DNA from: Gammaproteobacteria bacterium
GTDB taxonomy: Bacteria; Pseudomonadota; Gammaproteobacteria; Xanthomonadales; Marinicellaceae
Assembly (NCBI GenBank): GCA_024280395.1
Contig: JAJRQG010000007.1
Span: 46,660-110,659, forward strand
Reading direction: 5' to 3'
DNA: 64,000 nucleotides
Position 1 is the first letter of the stretch, and the number at the start of each line of letters is the position of its first letter. Below the pieces are notes generated by a model, which was not told the DNA's origin, ran no database searches, and saw nothing but the letters and a program-made list of their open reading frames with translations. The translations under genes were made by a program, and so were the position numbers. Below are positions 62,879-64,000 of the stretch, piece by piece.

Positions 62879-64000
62879 ACTTTATCCATTAATTTTATTG
62901 TGTTTTTCGATCGGCTTTTGTAGCCCAATATTTTCAAAGAATTTGACCCTTGATGATTATTTACAGGACACTACAACTCAAATAAGACCGCTTAACACCG
63001 CAGCTTTTATTAAACCCAAAGATGCGGGCACTCTTAGTTCTGTTTTCAACCTGAACTTTACCATCAATTCTATTTTGGATAATAGCTATTTTGATGTCAT
63101 TAAAGATGATTATAAAACCGCTAACAAACCTCAATACAAGATAGCTACACTTCCAAACATAACTATTCAACTTGAAAGTGAAGGAGAAAAAATTTACCCC
63201 AAAAGCACTGCTTTTGCACCCAACCTCCATCCACAATGGGAATGGCAAATTTCAGCAGGAAAAATTTGGCAAGAAAATCACCCGCCCTATTTAACCAAAA
63301 TTGTATTGCCTTTTTCTTTACAAGAACGCAATGCCAATTGCACCCACAATGGTTACATGGTTCTAGCAAAGTCCACTGAAAAAAATGGCAACAATTGGCG
63401 TGGTTATTTCCAAATCACGGCAGAAACCTGTGCTTATTTGCAATTTGATTTGGCTGCTCACTTGAAAGTAACTACAACACAGGCTTTAAATTCTTTCGCC
63501 CACAAACCAACCAATCAAAGCCCAGTATTTACTCTTGATGATTTAAAGAAGGATTATCCACAGTTAAATACACAGAATCTTTTACCAAAAAAACCAACAA
63601 CTAATACCACAAGTGGACTAGTGGTTAATGGCAAGCATTATCAAATTAGCTGCCAGAATCGCATGGGCGAAGATCCCTATTGTTCACAATTGGCCTTACC
63701 CTCATATTCTACTGCCAAGAGCCTTTTTGCTGGAACGGCATTGATGCGCTTGGAGAAATTATACCCATCAATATCCAAAGTCTCAGTTAACAAGATTATT
63801 CCACAATGCGACAAAGAAAGCTGGGAAAATGTCAGTTTAGGAGATTTAATCAATATGCGCACTGGCAATTACCTCAGCAAGAAACCCCACGTGGATGAAA
63901 ATTCTTCACGTATGCTTGATTTCTTTTTGGCACAAACACATCAACAGAAACTGGAAATGGCCTGCTCAATGTTCAAACACAAAAGTAAAGCTGGGAAATA
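62871..64000 (+). CDS. Exported serine hydrolase (beta-lactamase-like), truncated by the right edge
   Basis: The frame starts with a GTG at 62871, inside the end of the sulfotransferase gene, and is still open at base 64000 (376 codons). A signal peptide (MTKLYPLILLCFSIGFCSPI) is followed by about 250 residues I cannot assign to a family. Then comes SYSTAKSLFAGTALMRLEK, which has the SxxK motif (Ser280-Lys283) of class C beta-lactamases and DD-peptidases, with VSLGDLINMRTGNY, the family's second conserved stretch. The long N-terminal region suggests an additional domain. The overlap with the sulfotransferase gene suggests one operon. Catalytic Tyr and later motifs lie outside the window. Confidence 0.72.
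   Translation, partial: MTKLYPLILLCFSIGFCSPIFSKNLTLDDYLQDTTTQIRPLNTAAFIKPKDAGTLSSVFNLNFTINSILDNSYFDVIKDDYKTANKPQYKIATLPNITIQLESEGEKIYPKSTAFAPNLHPQWEWQISAGKIWQENHPPYLTKIVLPFSLQERNANCTHNGYMVLAKSTEKNGNNWRGYFQITAETCAYLQFDLAAHLKVTTTQALNSFAHKPTNQSPVFTLDDLKKDYPQLNTQNLLPKKPTTNTTSGLVVNGKHYQISCQNRMGEDPYCSQLALPSYSTAKSLFAGTALMRLEKLYPSISKVSVNKIIPQCDKESWENVSLGDLINMRTGNYLSKKPHVDENSSRMLDFFLAQTHQQKLEMACSMFKHKSKAGK

Noticed and set aside
1..64000. Search by eye for CRISPR arrays, tRNA or rRNA genes, insertion sequences and prophage genes
   Set aside because: No regular repeat-spacer series, cloverleaf, rRNA-like stretch, transposase or phage structural gene was recognised; XerD is the normal chromosomal recombinase.

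Overview
The window is AT-rich DNA (clearly below 50% GC by eye, not computed) from a Gram-negative gammaproteobacterium. The evidence is LptF/LptG, a complete type II secretion operon, a TonB2-type energy-transduction operon, DsbC, EttA, PurL, XerD and a TonB-dependent receptor. The mix (DUF3450/TtpC/TonB2 cluster, TPR-sulfotransferase next to a TonB receptor, lipoprotein prolyl oligopeptidase, an exosortase-H-associated-like membrane protein, and an abundant-looking secreted protein of unknown function) resembles Marinicella-like marine heterotrophs. That placement is inference. I saw no tRNA, rRNA, CRISPR array, transposase or prophage.

Layout. 1-5.5 kb: start of a PhoR-like sensor kinase behind a phosphate-selective porin with a clear Pho box, then a SulP anion transporter with a DUF2490 protein, and a divergent porin. 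5.6-8.8 kb: a TetR regulator, a second SulP transporter with a STAS domain, and a beta-carbonic anhydrase in one operon. The two SulP promoters share a 13-bp palindrome, so the TetR protein may control both. 9-15.3 kb: TraB-like protein, exopolyphosphatase, prolyl oligopeptidase and EttA. 15.3-24.2 kb: a surface-polysaccharide locus with a Wzm/Wzt ABC exporter, two family-2 glycosyltransferases, a methyltransferase, an unusual 601-residue glycosyltransferase-like protein, a parvulin-like protein and a secreted protein. A small membrane-anchored gene lies on the opposite strand between wzm and wzt.

24.3-41.6 kb: a secreted 478-residue protein behind a strong ribosome binding site. It is followed by a type II secretion operon that reads gspE-F-G-H-I-J-K-L-M-C/N-D and then a small lipoprotein, with purL and an orphan membrane protein directly upstream on the same strand. 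41.7-48.6 kb: DsbC, XerD and the operon DUF3450-TtpC-ExbB-ExbD-TonB-TPR, which would power outer-membrane receptors. 48.9-53.1 kb: RDD protein, LptF/LptG for lipopolysaccharide export, and leucyl aminopeptidase.

53.2-64 kb, all on the plus strand: a GABA catabolism unit (succinate-semialdehyde dehydrogenase, GABA aminotransferase, a MocR/GabR-type regulator with an extra C-terminal domain) and a nitrilase-family amidohydrolase. Then come a TonB-dependent receptor broken by a single-base frameshift, a TPR-sulfotransferase, and a truncated serine beta-lactamase-like secreted protein. The points most worth a second look are the shared TetR-type operator, the modified GabR-like regulator, the 601-residue PqqD-like/glycosyltransferase protein, the zinc-motif-less GspE, the candidate pilotin and the receptor frameshift.
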